From Monilinia fructicola (taxonomy: Eukaryota > Ascomycota > Leotiomycetes > Helotiales > Sclerotiniaceae): DNA of 64,000 bases. The DNA lies in contig VICG01000003.1 of NCBI GenBank assembly GCA_008692225.1, positions 326,001 to 390,000 on the forward strand, read 5' to 3'. Positions 34,043 through 46,231 of the stretch are shown here, in pieces. The notes under the pieces were generated by a model. It saw only the letters and a list, made by a program, of their open reading frames with translations, did not search any database and was not told where the DNA came from. Within the stretch, counting starts at the first letter, position 1; the number at the start of each line of letters is the position of its first letter. The translations under genes were made by a program, and so were the position numbers.

Positions 34043-37000
34043 ATGGCCGACGATCCAAGTAAGAATATTTACATATTGGAGCTTGATATAGTATTTGATG
34101 GTTCATGGTCATCGCAGATGGTATCGGATGAATAATCCATATCTATGCTGTCTATGGCTATATGAGATGTTGTCTTGATGGATGTGTAAATGCATTTACT
34201 GACAACTTTCAGCGGCACCCATCTTAAACCTAAGCCCAGAGGAGAAGCGTGTTTTTGGGCAATTGTTTCGTCAAGCAGATACAGAGAATATAGGAGTTGT
34301 GACAGGGGAAGTTGCAGTTAAATTCTTTGAGAAGACAAGATTGGAACCACGAATTCTAGGAGAGGTACACACTCCATTTACTTTGTCTTGTTTCCCTTGG
34401 CACAAGTTCGGATGAAGGATTCTTCGGTTTGTTATGATACTGACCTTCCTTTTCAGATATGGCAGATTGCAGACAAGGAGAATCGAGGACTCTTAACACC
34501 GGCAGGTTTTGGGATAGTATTACGGTTAATCGGCCATTATCAAGCTGGACGAGATCCCACCCCTGAATTAGCTCTCCGCCCAGGACCACTACCAAAATTC
34601 GATGGAGGCTTGGGTACTACTAGCCCTACCTTTCAAGCTCCTCCTGGCCCGCCTCCCAGTGCTCTACAGCCTCAAGCTAGTGGATCTGGACCGATTAGAG
34701 TTCCCCCTCTTTCCGCCGAGAAATCTTCACAATATGCACAACTTTTCGAGAAATCAGGGGCTCAAGGGGGTATCCTTCCAGGCGAGCAAGCTAAGCAGAT
34801 TTTCGAACGCGCGGGTTTGCCAAATGAGATTCTGGGTAGGATATGGAACCTGGCAGATACCGAACAACGAGGGGCTCTCACATCTACTGAGTTTGTGATT
34901 GCTATGCATTTACTCGCTTCATTTAAATCTGGTCAACTTCGAGCTTTACCCAATATTCTTCCTGCGGGTCTTTATGAAGCTGCTACACGGAGAGGGCCTA
35001 GTCGTCAATCTACTGGCAATGGCATTTCCGCAATTCCAAGACAATTTAGTGGCCAACACGGAAGGGCTAGTAGTCCTTTAAGCCGACCTGCATACACCCC
35101 TCCTCAGCAAATTCCTCAGCCTTCCGGTAGTGATTGGCTTATCAATCCAATAGACAAGCAAAAGTTTGATGGTATCTACCATGGTCTCGACAGATCTGGT
35201 CAGGGCTTCATCACGGGAGATCAAGCTGTGCCATTTTTCCAAGAATCCAAACTTCCAGAGGAGGTTCTAGCTCAAATTTGGGATCTTGCCGATATAAACT
35301 CGGCTGGGCATTTGACGATAGATGAATTTGCCGTCGCTATGTTCCTTATTCGACAACAACGAGGTAAGAAGGATGGCCGAGATGCGTTGCCCGCTACCTT
35401 ACCCCCAAATCTCATCCCGCCAAGCATGCGAAATCAGCCCAGGCCAATACCCGCGACCACAGCTCCAGCCTTTGAAACTCCTCAACCAACGATGCCAAAA
35501 TCCGCTGCTGAGGACTTGTTTGGACTGGACGCATTGTCTTCGCCAGCTGCGCCCACTCAAGTACCACAGTTGACTGGAGGCTCTGCGTCTTTTGGTGCAA
35601 ATCGTCAGTTGAATACCGATCCTTTTGGGAATAGTTCCCAGCCTTTGACTCCAGCCTCTCCATCCCAAACATCTCCTCAGCATACAGGATCTGTCTTCAA
35701 ACCTTTTGTCCCCTCTTCCTCTTTTGGTCATGCCCTCACTGCACATGCCACGGGAGGCTCTAATAATTCTGGGCCTTCTCGAGGCTTTGCGCCACAACCA
35801 TCGGCTAGTGAAGACCTTCTCGGTGATAATGACCCAGAAATCAGCAGCAAGTTGACCAACGAAACTACCGAGCTCGCAAACCTATCCAATCAAGTTGGTA
35901 CATTATCGACACAGATGCAGCAGGTTCAGGGCCAGAGGAGCGCCACACAAAACGAATTAACCCAAGCGGATTCCCAAAAGCAGCAATTTGAAGCTCGCTT
36001 GGCTCAGCTTCGATCGTTGTATGAGCAAGAGGTTAAAGATGTGAGAAGCTTGGAAGAACGACTGAATGCTTCTCGCAACGAGACCAAGAAATTACAAACA
36101 GAAATGGCCATGCTTGAAGCAACTTACACCGATCTTCAAACTCAACATCGACAGATTGTTACAGCATTACAAGCAGATCAACAGGAAAATGCCAGTCTAA
36201 AAGAGCGTATGCGTGCAGTTAATGCGGAAATTACACAATTGAAACCAACGCTTGAGAAATTGAGGTCAGATGCTCGTCAACAGAAAGGCTTAGTTGCTAT
36301 CAACAAGAAACAACTGGCGACTAATGAAAGTGAGCGGGATAAATTAAAGGGCGAGGCCTCCGATTTGACAAAGAGTATTGAGGAAGATACCGCAACCCTA
36401 GCAGCTGCTGCCAGAGCTCGCAGCCAAAGTCCTATTCAGGCTAGAGCTCAGAGTCCTGTTTCAGTCACGAGTCCAGCACTTTCTACTATGAGTGCTAACA
36501 ATCCATTTTTCAAACGCCAAGTAACTGGTGGAAGCAATAATGAGATGGCCTTTACTGCTTCACCTGTGCAACAAACAGACCGTTCATTCGAAAATGTCTT
36601 CGGTCCTAACTTTGGCTCTGCCTTACCACACCCCGAGTCAGCAGCACCCCATACTTCCTTTAAACAAGATCTTCCAATCCGACCACAAACAAGCGGTGGC
36701 TTTTCTACCCCTTCAGGCGAGGCACCTCCCCCAATGCCTGCATCGAGGCAAATAAGCTCAAGCTATTTGCCCTTTCCAACCCATGATGATTCTGTGAGCT
36801 CCTCACGACAAGTATCTGCCCCCAACAGCAGATTTGGAGAAGGCTCAACTGGGGCCGAAACCCCTACAACTCATCTAGGTGCCACACCTACCGGCTCATC
36901 TTTAACGAACCAAGCTGATCCAGCTGTGACGTCTAGGGCAGTCTCTCCTGAGGTTGACCGTCATTCCACAGCATCTCCTGCCGCTCACGATTCAAAGGAA

Positions 37001-38481
37001 ACTATCCCTGGAGCTTTCCCAGGTGATGATAATTCTAATATTGTTGCTACACCTACCGGCGGTACCACCTTGAGTGAACAAGCGGCCGCTGATCCATTTT
37101 CAACGACGAAAGAGCTCACACGAACTGGTACAGCAAAGGATGACTTTGATGCTGCCTTTGCTGGATTTGGTAGTGCTGGAAAAGCCCCAGAGCGGTCAAA
37201 TACCGGAGGCTTCGCTGAGTCTCCAGCAACTGCATCTGCTCCATCAGGCTTTGGTCAAGAATTTCCTCCCATCTCGGAGCTAGATAATGATGATGAAAGC
37301 GACAGTGCTAGCGAGGGTGGCTTTGGTGGCGGTGGCTTTGACGATGACTTCAATCCAGCTTCTCCTGCCCAGGTCAAAAAATCCCCGGAAAGTCCTGCAC
37401 TGTCCCACGCTGCAGGTAGTACAACTGGGAGCGCGAAAGAATTCTTGGGTACACCAGCTCCTGCTGCGGCTACTGGAAGTGACCCTCCAACTCCTAATGC
37501 TCAAGCTTCGCCACCTGCTTATGACAAAGCGGTTTCCTCGGCCGATCAAGCACATTCGGAAGCTCAACAATTTTCGGGGCTTCTTCCATCTCGAGAAGTT
37601 CCAACCGAGCATTCTACATCTTCTGCCGCAGCTGCCCCTCAAGCTGCTGTTGGAGCTCCACAAGCATCTTCGCAACAAGCACCACCTGCAAAGGTTCCCT
37701 TTGATGACGACTTCGGTGATGATTTCGATGATCTTGAAGATGCTAAAGAAGGTGAAGCTGATGACGAATTTGCCAATGCTGCTTCATCTATCCATGGGTC
37801 AAGAAATGGCCTCGATGATTTTAACCCTATGTTCGACAGTCCTCCAGCATCTAAACAAGATCATACTGCCAACTCCTTTGGGGGTGACGGATCCGGATTT
37901 GGGGATTTTAGCTCGTCTCCAAAACAACCAACCGCTGCTCCAGCTGCTGTGAATGATAATCATGACTGGGATGCAATCTTTGCGGGTCTTGATGGACCAG
38001 GGGCCGAAACTGGCGCACCTGCATCGCAAGGTAATGCAGGTGACTCAGCTTCTCACTTGACAACCGAAGCGCATGGTACGTAGTCTTTTGCTCTTCCTGA
38101 TAATTCTCTAGCTCCCCTATTCCGAATGTTCAAGCATCTTCCAGATGTTTTTCGGACGGGCAGCCCTGGACTTTTTGCCCGAACCAGACGATGACTGAGG
38201 ACTGACGTTTAACACAGGAAGCGGACTTCAAGCTGGAAACGGACAAGCTGAAAGGCCACAGGTTGGAAGGGCTCTGACTGAAGGTGGAGAGCATGATGAT
38301 CCAATCTTGAAAAACCTTACCGGAATGGGCTACCCTAGGAATGATGCTTTGGCTGCGTTGGAGAAGTATGATTATAATTTGGAGAGGGTATGTTTCTGAT
38401 TTTCTTAGGATTGGGCTTCAGGAGCAAGATACTAATTTTTGTGAGTATTAGGCGGCCAACTTTTTAGCAAATCAATCGTGA
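34043..38481 (+). CDS. EDE1: Ede1, EH-domain and UBA endocytic scaffold
   Basis: Early-arriving scaffold (yeast Ede1, animal Eps15) that nucleates clathrin-mediated endocytic sites. Exons: 34043-34058, 34213-34364, 34457-38075, 38218-38387, 38452-38481, giving 1328 residues. Three EH domains at about 8-95, 141-233 and 285-375, with EF-hand-like loops (IWQIADKENRGLLTPAGF; IWNLADTEQRGALTSTEF; IWDLADINSAGHLTIDEF). A coiled coil spans about 505-690, followed by a long disordered Ser/Pro/Asp-rich region with repeated FDDDF-type acidic motifs. A C-terminal UBA (ILKNLTGMGYPRNDALAAL) ends the protein. EH domains bind NPF peptides; the neighbouring SLA1 product ends in one, and Ede1 itself has NNPFFKR. 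The 3.6-kb third exon has no frame break. Confidence 0.96.
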
Positions 38482-40239
38482 ATGTGATGAAGGGTTAATG
38501 TTAGGGGAATGGACGGGATGGATGGAAATGGACACGAGGAGCAAGATATCAAGGATAGGCGGAGGGGTGGAAATACGAAGGCATTGTGCATAATAATATT
38601 GTTAATATTGTATTGAAAGCGTTATACCTTACTTGCGGCTCGCAATCTGGCTAGCAGTAGCATGTTTCGCAACTTTTCCTTTTCCTTCTCTTACCTGAGC
38701 GAAATATACCTTGTACAGTAATTAATTGGATTGTTTTATGGTCACTCCTGGTCTAGAAATTCGTTCGAGATTGAGATGGTCATGATGTATATCAGGAGAG
38801 GCTGATATGATATAGTATGTGATATCGTATGTACAGTAAGTATACTTTAAGTAGGTACCTCAGCACTAAACGAGTAAGTGATTGATTGACTCGGTTAGAT
38901 ATCAGGAGTAGGTGCGGGATGGAAGGAGGAAGCTTAGTGATGGGGTGATGATGGTAGAGGCTTGGGTGATGGGATTTTCAGGAGTTCTTTTTTTGAATTT
39001 GAGGGAGGGCGAAGTATGGGCTGTGTAACTATGTGTATGTCAATCAGCCTTTGACATAAGATACTAGGTAGGTATGATGTATGAGATAACCTGCATCAGA
39101 TTTGTATGTACGGCGGTTTGGAGTTTAGCCATGGAACGTTTGGTCGAAACTTGACTGGGCTGCGTGGGATCATGTTATTTGATGGGAGGGTTTGGAGTTG
39201 TGTTTTGAATATATGGGTGGGAGGTTACGCGGCTTGCAGATGCTGGTAACAGCATCTAGGCATGGATGGGCCAGATGCACGCACAATGGGCCAGCCAAGG
39301 CGCCTCGCCGAAAAAACAAACCATCACACTTCTGGATGTCTTGTCGGTTGGACAAGGAAGTAAGTGGATTTTCGTACGTGGTAGCAAGCATTGATGTTTG
39401 GTGCAGATTTTTGGAGGGGGATGCGCCGGGTGGCTTGTGCTGACCTGCCATGTCCTTTGATATCCTGCCTGCTTGGAGACGTTCCTGGACTTGTGTCTGT
39501 TGCTTTTGGGGTCTTGGTCAGATACTCGTGGGTTTTGCAGATTCTTCATCTCCTCTTCGGGTCAGGCGTCCTGCATATTGCTCGCTTGGAACTGAAGTTT
39601 GTTTCTACTACCGCTCAATTATAGAACTACCACGGGCTCTGGGGTCTTGGTGTATATGTGCGGCTTGTCTTTTGGGAGGGACGTGCAAGATGGCTAATTA
39701 TGTGTCGCGGAGAGAAGAGAGGATACCTCTACCCTCACCATGGTACCACGAGTGAAAGGAGAGGCTTCTATTCCTTCTGGTTTCTGGCCGCGACAGCTGA
39801 TTGAGATTCGGGTATCTAGAGATATTGAAACATACCTGCATGGGAGGGAAATTGGATGGGCATTTGACTGTTTCAACATCTGTAGAGAGATAAAGTGCAC
39901 CGTGAGGCAGACAACCATTTTGAAATTCGAAGAAGAGAAAAGAAGGTCGGAAGAGCTGAAAATGAGACTGGAGAGTGGATGAATTACCATCTGTGGGGGA
40001 GGAGGTCCAGAAGAATTTGATCATTCGTGCCTATCTATTGGTCGATGCTTAAGGAGTGCTTGGATGGCGTAGCTACACCAGACGGTGAATGCATTGTTTC
40101 CATAGATAGCTTGGAGATCTCGCAAGTGATTGGTAGGGTTCTTAAACTTGTCCAGGCTTCTTACATATCTTCGAGACTGTGCCCGGTCTCTTTGCGATTA
40201 GTTGTCGTGTAACGAGTGCTCACTCTGACCATATAAGAG
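38482..40239. other. intergenic, no gene recognised
   Basis: Open frames on both strands at 39170-39755 overlap one another and show no motif, intron or start context. The sequence is of ordinary composition, with a GGATGGA patch near 38510. Confidence 0.5.
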
Positions 40240-42620
40240 ATGTTGCTTGCCTCTCTTGATCAATACCGCCTGGGTTGTTCCTCAAACACTTCCATAATGC
40301 CACTCAAAGTTTTGAGACCAAGCCGGAAAGCTCCTACAGTAAGTGCTCCGGCCACATGGAACCAAGTACTGCAGAAGCTCGATCAAAAAAAGCACAAGAA
40401 ATCAACAAAGACGGTCGATCTGAGTGGTTGCTTAGCGATTTTGGAGCGAGTTGAAGCTTCTACCATGGAAAATAAAAACGAAGCCGACGAGAAAACTACA
40501 AAGTTGAACTAGAGAGATGAAACTCTTCTTTCTCTGAGAGATGCACTCGAGGGAGTATTGGAGTAGGTGCAGAAGTTCAAAGAAGTTGGAAGCATGATTG
40601 CGCGTTACGATCCTGGATACGCTGCACTACCTTGAGCGGCAGTGCGATTCCCACGCGAAACCGCAATACAAGAAAGCTCGATACATCAGATCACAGCACA
40701 GGGTATCGAGTTGAGCTCCAAGATGCTCAAACAGTGTAGCCGTACGGAAAAACTGTTTTCGCAGCGAGTCTGTGAAGGCGGGGTCCGATTTGAGGATTCT
40801 TTGTTGGGTTTCACCTGGTGGTTGTACGTGGCTATCTTGGAATGGGATTCATATACCATCAATTATTACTCAAGATTAAGAACCCATAAGTAGTTTATGA
40901 GAGATCCCGGTGCTACTTCTACTTTAGATTGAGAAAATTAGGATACAAGCTGATGCCACCATTTGGTCTACCTACACGTCGTTTCCGAAACTTTCTCTCT
41001 CGATAGTCAAAAATGATTGTGGCAGCTTCGGGCAGCATTTTCGAAGTTTTTATATAGAGCCGTGGAGATGGAAACATAGTATGCTAGCTTAAAAGCTTTG
41101 CGCGGTGTGTTTGCTTCAGAGTATGGGACAACTCTGAAGGTATTCGAGAATGACGAAGTTGTCCTAGGCTTAAGTGATTCGGCCATAGGGATGGAAGAAT
41201 GGCGACAAGAACTTCAAAAGCAATTAGAAGGAAAAGGATGCATAGAAAAGCATATTACAAAAACTCTCATAGGAGATGCATATGTGATATAAGTATATCG
41301 GCCACAGCTTAATACCCCTGACACAGAATCAAGGTTTTGCTGCGCAGATCTACGGCTTGATCAACTATCCGGTGATAAGGTAAACGTGGAGAAAGATATC
41401 AAAAGTTTCCGAGGGAATCTCCCAGGACCTCTCGAAGTACCATACGGCCCTATCTATGACAGAATCACAAGGTAGGGTCCGAAAAGTTGCTATCATGACA
41501 TTTTAAGTACTGTTAAAGGCGAAACGGATCCTTACCAGCGATGAGGCGCTCGCTGCAGTATCGCTCGACCTGGACCTAGATCTGAGCAGAGGAGATAGAC
41601 TCGCCAGCAATGGATCCGAGAAGCTCAATTTCTATCGCAATCATATTGTATTTGATAACGATATTGGCTCTCGTGGCCCACATCGATTTGCACATCATTC
41701 AGTCCGAGAATATTCGCTCAAAAAGCGCGACACCGAATTTCTTACATTGCCTTCAGAACTGTTTCTTTGAAAACGACGTATATTAATTTCCCTGGGTAAA
41801 CCATGGAGAACTCCTTCCCCGGGTTTGATGCTAACGGAGGAAGCACAGCATGCTCTGGAAGCAAATGAGGAGTTTGCCAAATATGCAACTGAACTCTTGA
41901 CCACTCATTGCAGACTAGCCCAGCCAAGCAAATTGACGAGTGAATTGTTGATGTATTCATGGGTAATCATGATATTTTAGCAATGAGTTTTTGGAATGGA
42001 AACAAGCACTCTCAAGAATAACGCATTGAGCCCTTTTGAATGGATGCTTTTAACCAGACGAAGATAATCGCCCTTGTTTGTGGCTTGTCTCTATGGGTTG
42101 GCGGCGGTAGTTAAAGCTCAACTGCCACAAAATAGTACTGATTGGGACACATGTTTATGAGCTCAAAGAAACAGAGACAGATTACATACGGAGTGAGAGT
42201 GAAGCAGTATACCGATACTGCCCTCTTAAAATTGCAGTTAGCAGAGGATTTGAGAAAGCTGTGCAGTTATTTCTGGCGAAATCTTGCTACTCTAGAGGCA
42301 ATCCTGGATAGGATGTAAAAGGTGCCATTGCTTTGCTGCTGTTGGAACAAGGTGCCAACTTCAATCTACCTGGCCAAGAGACCAGTACTCCATTAGAGAT
42401 GTCGGTTGAACATAAGGCGACCAATATTGTCAAAGTCTTGATCAAACGCAATGCGAAGCTACTTGAAAAATGTAAATATCTTTCTAGAAGTTGCTATCGG
42501 GACTGGGAATGCCACTTTACTACAAACTATCCGTACCACGCTGGGTGCACACTTTTGATGATTCTGTATCTGTTTCGCAGAATGAAAGCTTTAGAAAGAT
42601 GGATATGCTTGTGATGATAT
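40240..42620 (+). pseudogene. relic of a NACHT/ankyrin NLR-like protein
   Basis: Successive pieces in shifting frames follow the order of fungal STAND (NLR-like) proteins. The N-terminal part at 40300-40512 contains APATWNQVLQKLDQKK and LSGCLAILERVEA. Next, LRDALEGVLE, a TAG stop (40564-40566), VQKFKEVGSMIARYDPGY and AALP, a TGA stop (40633-40635) where relatives have Trp, then AAVRF. The region about 41098-41290 resembles the helical linker before NACHT; no intact P-loop is visible. At about 41685-41715, HRFAHHSVREYSLKK matches the end of the post-NACHT winged region. Ankyrin units follow at about 42210-42470 (CPLKIAVSRGFEKAVQLFL; ALLLLEQGANFNLPGQETS). Many stops and frameshifts make it non-functional. 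The TGG-to-TGA and CAG-to-TAG type stops are what RIP would cause. Confidence 0.7.
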
Positions 42621-42984
42621 TCACGCTTGGGAAATATACCGGCGTCTTTTGAGAAAATAGGACCCGCCTGCAGTTCCTAACCTAGCTCAATCGGCAAGAT
42701 TCTCCGATCCTTTAAAAGTCATAATACTCCACAAAATGTATTTGAATGTCTAAATTCATGGGCTTAAAGCAAGGTTGAAGAGAGTCAATGTTCTCATACT
42801 TTCGATGATCACGAAACGAATTTGTGACTTTCCAATATTCGAGGGATCTTTAGATGATGTACCGAAATGAAACAAAATATCAATACCGATTTGTGTGAGG
42901 TTGAGTATAGATTTTTGATATTCCCAAAAGCTCCACAGAATTCATTAAATCATAATCATACAAATACAAGTGCCTTGATTCAAA
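42621..42984. other. intergenic
   Basis: 3' flank of the questin-oxidase-like gene and the end of the NLR relic. Nothing else seen. Confidence 0.6.
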
Positions 42985-44317
42985 TCAAAGATGTCCACCA
43001 ACGCTATCAGACTCACTACTCCCGAACCCAGTCCACCCCTTGAAATCATCGGCAAATGTAACTGCCATGGATAAATATCTTTCATGTACATCTCCCCAAG
43101 TGAAAGCTATTTCCTTGATAGCTCGTATTGCTTTCACGTAATGTGGATCAGTTGCCCATGAACCATTGATAGCTTTATCTTCAACATACTTCCATCCCTT
43201 TCCTGGTTTTTGTTCAATGTCTTCATTTATTTTGGGTCTCATTTGTGCGCAGTATACGGCGATTGTCAATAGCCACCATTGTCGTATCAAACTTATTTGG
43301 AACTTCGCAGGGACGAAGGGAAGTAGAATTCGAACAGCATGACTCGTAGTGAGAACATGTACCACAAAGAAATCGTATGCATGAGTACCGGGCTTGACAG
43401 TCTGCACAAGTAAATGTACAGCTGCTTCTTGAGAATCTTGGAATTGTTTTTGAGGATCATTAATACTCCATGCGTTCCAATGCTCAAGGATGAAGTCTTC
43501 ATGTTCCTCGAATAGTTTTTGTTATGTTGGCAGGCGATGGTTCATCTAAAACCCCATCTAAACGAGAGTCGGCATGAATCTTGTGAAGAATCTCTAAGGG
43601 TGAGGTCGTATTATACGTGGAGGCTTTAGTATAAGATGGATCATCGAGGTACTTATGCATAAAGTTGTAGCAGGTTGATGTGAGGGAGAGGGCTTCAATG
43701 GCTAGTTCGCGACTATTTAATTCGACTGCGTAACCGAGATGGATAAGGGGGTGACCGACTAAAATGTTCGTTAGTATAAAGATTGAAGAATGAATGGTAT
43801 GCATACGTCCTGAAGTTAAACCATTGACAAGAGGAGCCTTTCCACTATACAAATACTCCTCTACCAAAGCTTTCCAATCATAGCTAAATTTCAAAGCCAA
43901 TTCATCTTCAAAGAAATCAACGTATGCCCTTTGGTATGTCTTCTCTCCCAAGAACTCTCTCCAATCTGCATCGGTAATCTCTCCAGGAGAATCCTGCCAT
44001 TCCTCGAGATGTTTTGATTCTTCGGAATATACTTTTTGCAATCGGTCGTAGTCTGCACCTAGAAGATATGCGGATCCTAAATGATGGGGTAGATGGTTGT
44101 GGAATCGATTGTGGTTGTAGAGGATTGAGTGGTTAATATGGTTCGATTTCAACAGATGCTTTAAAGTTCTTGGTCTTTTCTCCGGAGCTGTTTCAATATC
44201 ATGGATTTCGACTGGTGGAAGATTTATTGATGGTGATGATGAACCGATAGTAGTATTTGCGACATATTTATAGATTCTGTTCACAATAGGAACCCAATTG
44301 ATCATAGGCGCCGACAT
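42985..44317 (-). CDS. questin-oxidase-like (DUF4243) protein, one frame break
   Basis: Related to Baeyer-Villiger-type questin oxidases of anthraquinone pathways; here it stands alone, without polyketide genes in the window, so substrate is unknown. Exons (minus): 44317-43807 and 43758-42985. The 48-nt intron has a perfect TACTAAC branch; because 48 is a multiple of three, translation reads through it, but splicing yields TSGLGHPLIHLGYAVEL, the family core. Other family features: SILYNHNRFHNHLPHHLGSA near residues 65-85 and HAYDFFVVHVLTTSHAVRIL toward the C-terminus. Five T at 43516-43520 (A on the coding strand) should be four to join NITK to LFEEHEDFILEHWNAW; uncorrected, the protein ends GT with 156 residues lost. 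Corrected length is 427 residues. Confidence 0.82.
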
Positions 44318-44619
44318 GATTGCGATGGTATTGTGAGCTCAAGATTCGGAACAAAGTGTGGGGAAGCTGGAGCTATTATATAGGCAGAATCATTTGGTTG
44401 GTGGTAAAGTGAAAGCGGTGAGTTTTGCTTTGTTGAGTGTGGCGTATGGCGTGTGGCATGTGGCGTGTGTGGCTCAATGAGGTGGGTCAAGTCACGCCTT
44501 TTCACATTGCCGATTCCCTCTCGAAATTGATATTTAATGAACGCGTCGCGACTGCTCAACACAATTCCACCATGAAAGTTGAAAGTTCATCCCACGAAGT
44601 CATCAGCTTCAATTGAGCA
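44318..44619. other. divergent promoter region
   Basis: Shared 5' flank of the questin-oxidase-like gene (minus) and the UBE3D-like gene (plus). A short run of GGCGTGTGGCATGTGGCG copies lies at about 44440-44470. No gene seen. Confidence 0.55.
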
Positions 44620-46231
44620 ATGCCTCCAATAGAGCCCTTGATATATGCAGAACTTCTGTCTAATATTCGCCAGATATCTATCCTAGCATTTTTGGATACA
44701 CCCTCAGATTCTGCTACCAAGGCTGAATTATTGGGTGATGGAACTTTATTGAAATTGCATCATGCCAAACAGGATTTTGAATTAAAAACTTCCAGGTCAG
44801 GTCGTATCAAACTCAGAATTACGGGAATTTCCTCTTGGTAGCCTTGAGCTATCATGGCGTCTCCCTTTGACAGGAGAAGGTCAACGAGCTGATGTTGATA
44901 TTGCACAAACTATCGAAGCACCATGGTCTTCAAAAGATATGGTTATTGGTGAACAGGTTCTTCAGTGTCGCAAGTGCTCTACGACAATTGTGGAGGCAGA
45001 TCGCATCAAAGAATGGAGAGACCTTCCCAGTGAGGGTTGGGCAGAAATGATGGATTTCTGGCATTGCCACAAGCCCTCCGACCATGTTAACCATAGTCAT
45101 GAAGACGAAAAGCAAAACAATTTGGCTTCTACGAAAGGTTATGGAGCGAATACAAAGTTTACTGCACAGTCTGGAATTGGATTCGTGGATCATTCAAGCT
45201 TTCTTTTGGCAGAAAGTGATTGTAATCTTCCTGGCGGAGGTAATGAGGTAAATCACATTTCTCACTTCTCCCTCATTTACAGTACGTATAATTATGGGTA
45301 CCAAGAAGGAGGCCAGATCTTGTCACCATGGGCTGGTCACCGATACAAATACCCAATATTAAATAATTGTCACCGCTCTGCTCTGGCAGCAATCAATATT
45401 AGTCAACCTCTTCCTCGGATTATGGGTTTCTGAGTTGATTGAGGATTTCAAACCTTGGCTTTATGTACGCCGTACCTTCCTCGAGATCTTGGATGTCACG
45501 GGATTAGCACAAGGGACATTTACCCATAACGATCAGACAAACTTTGGGTCAAGTCAAGTAAAGTCATGTTTCAAATAGTTTTTCAAGTAGTTTATCATGC
45601 TCTAACTGTTGGTTCGCTCACAGATCAAGCGTACAATTTCTTGTGAAAATGGATCGTGTCTCACCCCTCTTGGTTACAGTGACCCCTCTAACGAGGGCAT
45701 AAGGCTTTTTAAGTGGAGTTTGCGGATGGGAGCTTTCGAAAATTCACTACCATCCAGCTTGTCAGATGTCGATCTTGCACCATCCATGGCCTCAATTATT
45801 TCGGCGCAATTCTTAGCAATAATGAACGCTTCTTGTGTCTCTCGCTTGGTCTTGTTACCCTCGCCCGTGACAAACGAGTGTGGACCATTTACCCAGGCCT
45901 CAGCATTTGGGTATTCAATCCCTCCATTAGGTTCACATCGGCATATTTTTACAGAAGTAGGAAAACGCATGTCTCCATATTCGACGACCCTGGAGACAAG
46001 CCTGGAATCTTAGCCATGAAAATTCTCTGGAAACAATGTGCTCCGATCAGAGGGTCATCCGCAAATTATGAGTCTGTAGAGGAGCTAGAGCTACCCGGAC
46101 GTATCTTGCGTGAATTTGAACATTACCTAGGAGAGATTTCCAAAAGATACCTTCCACCAAGTGCGAGAAAGTTGCAGGATTGGAATGTCTCACTTTTGGA
46201 AAGGTACGAGGCAAAGGCAAAACTGACATGA
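44620..46231 (+). CDS. UBE3D-like E3 ubiquitin ligase (HECT-like E2-binding protein), two frame breaks
   Basis: Family of E2-binding E3 proteins (human UBE3D). The strongest evidence is the family block VLQCRKCSTTIV, then WRDLPSEGWAEMMDFWHCHK, including the zinc-type CxxC and the downstream CHKP. A second block is SCENGSCLTPLGYSDPS with RLFKWSL, and later SIWVFNPSIRFTS and AMKILWKQC. Proposed exons: 44620-45239, 45403-45557, 45624-46231. The first intron would be 163 nt and is uncertain; frame 2 also reads through it to a stop at 45433. Five A at 44784-44788 should be four (DFELKLPGQVV), and CC at 45898-45899 needs one more C (TQALSIWVFNP). With both corrections the model is 460 residues, in phase throughout. 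Confidence 0.75.

Noticed and set aside
20614..38481. Secondary-metabolite or defence gene cluster
   Set aside because: Questin-oxidase-like and transporter genes stand alone; no polyketide synthase, NRPS, terpene cyclase or pathway regulator is present.
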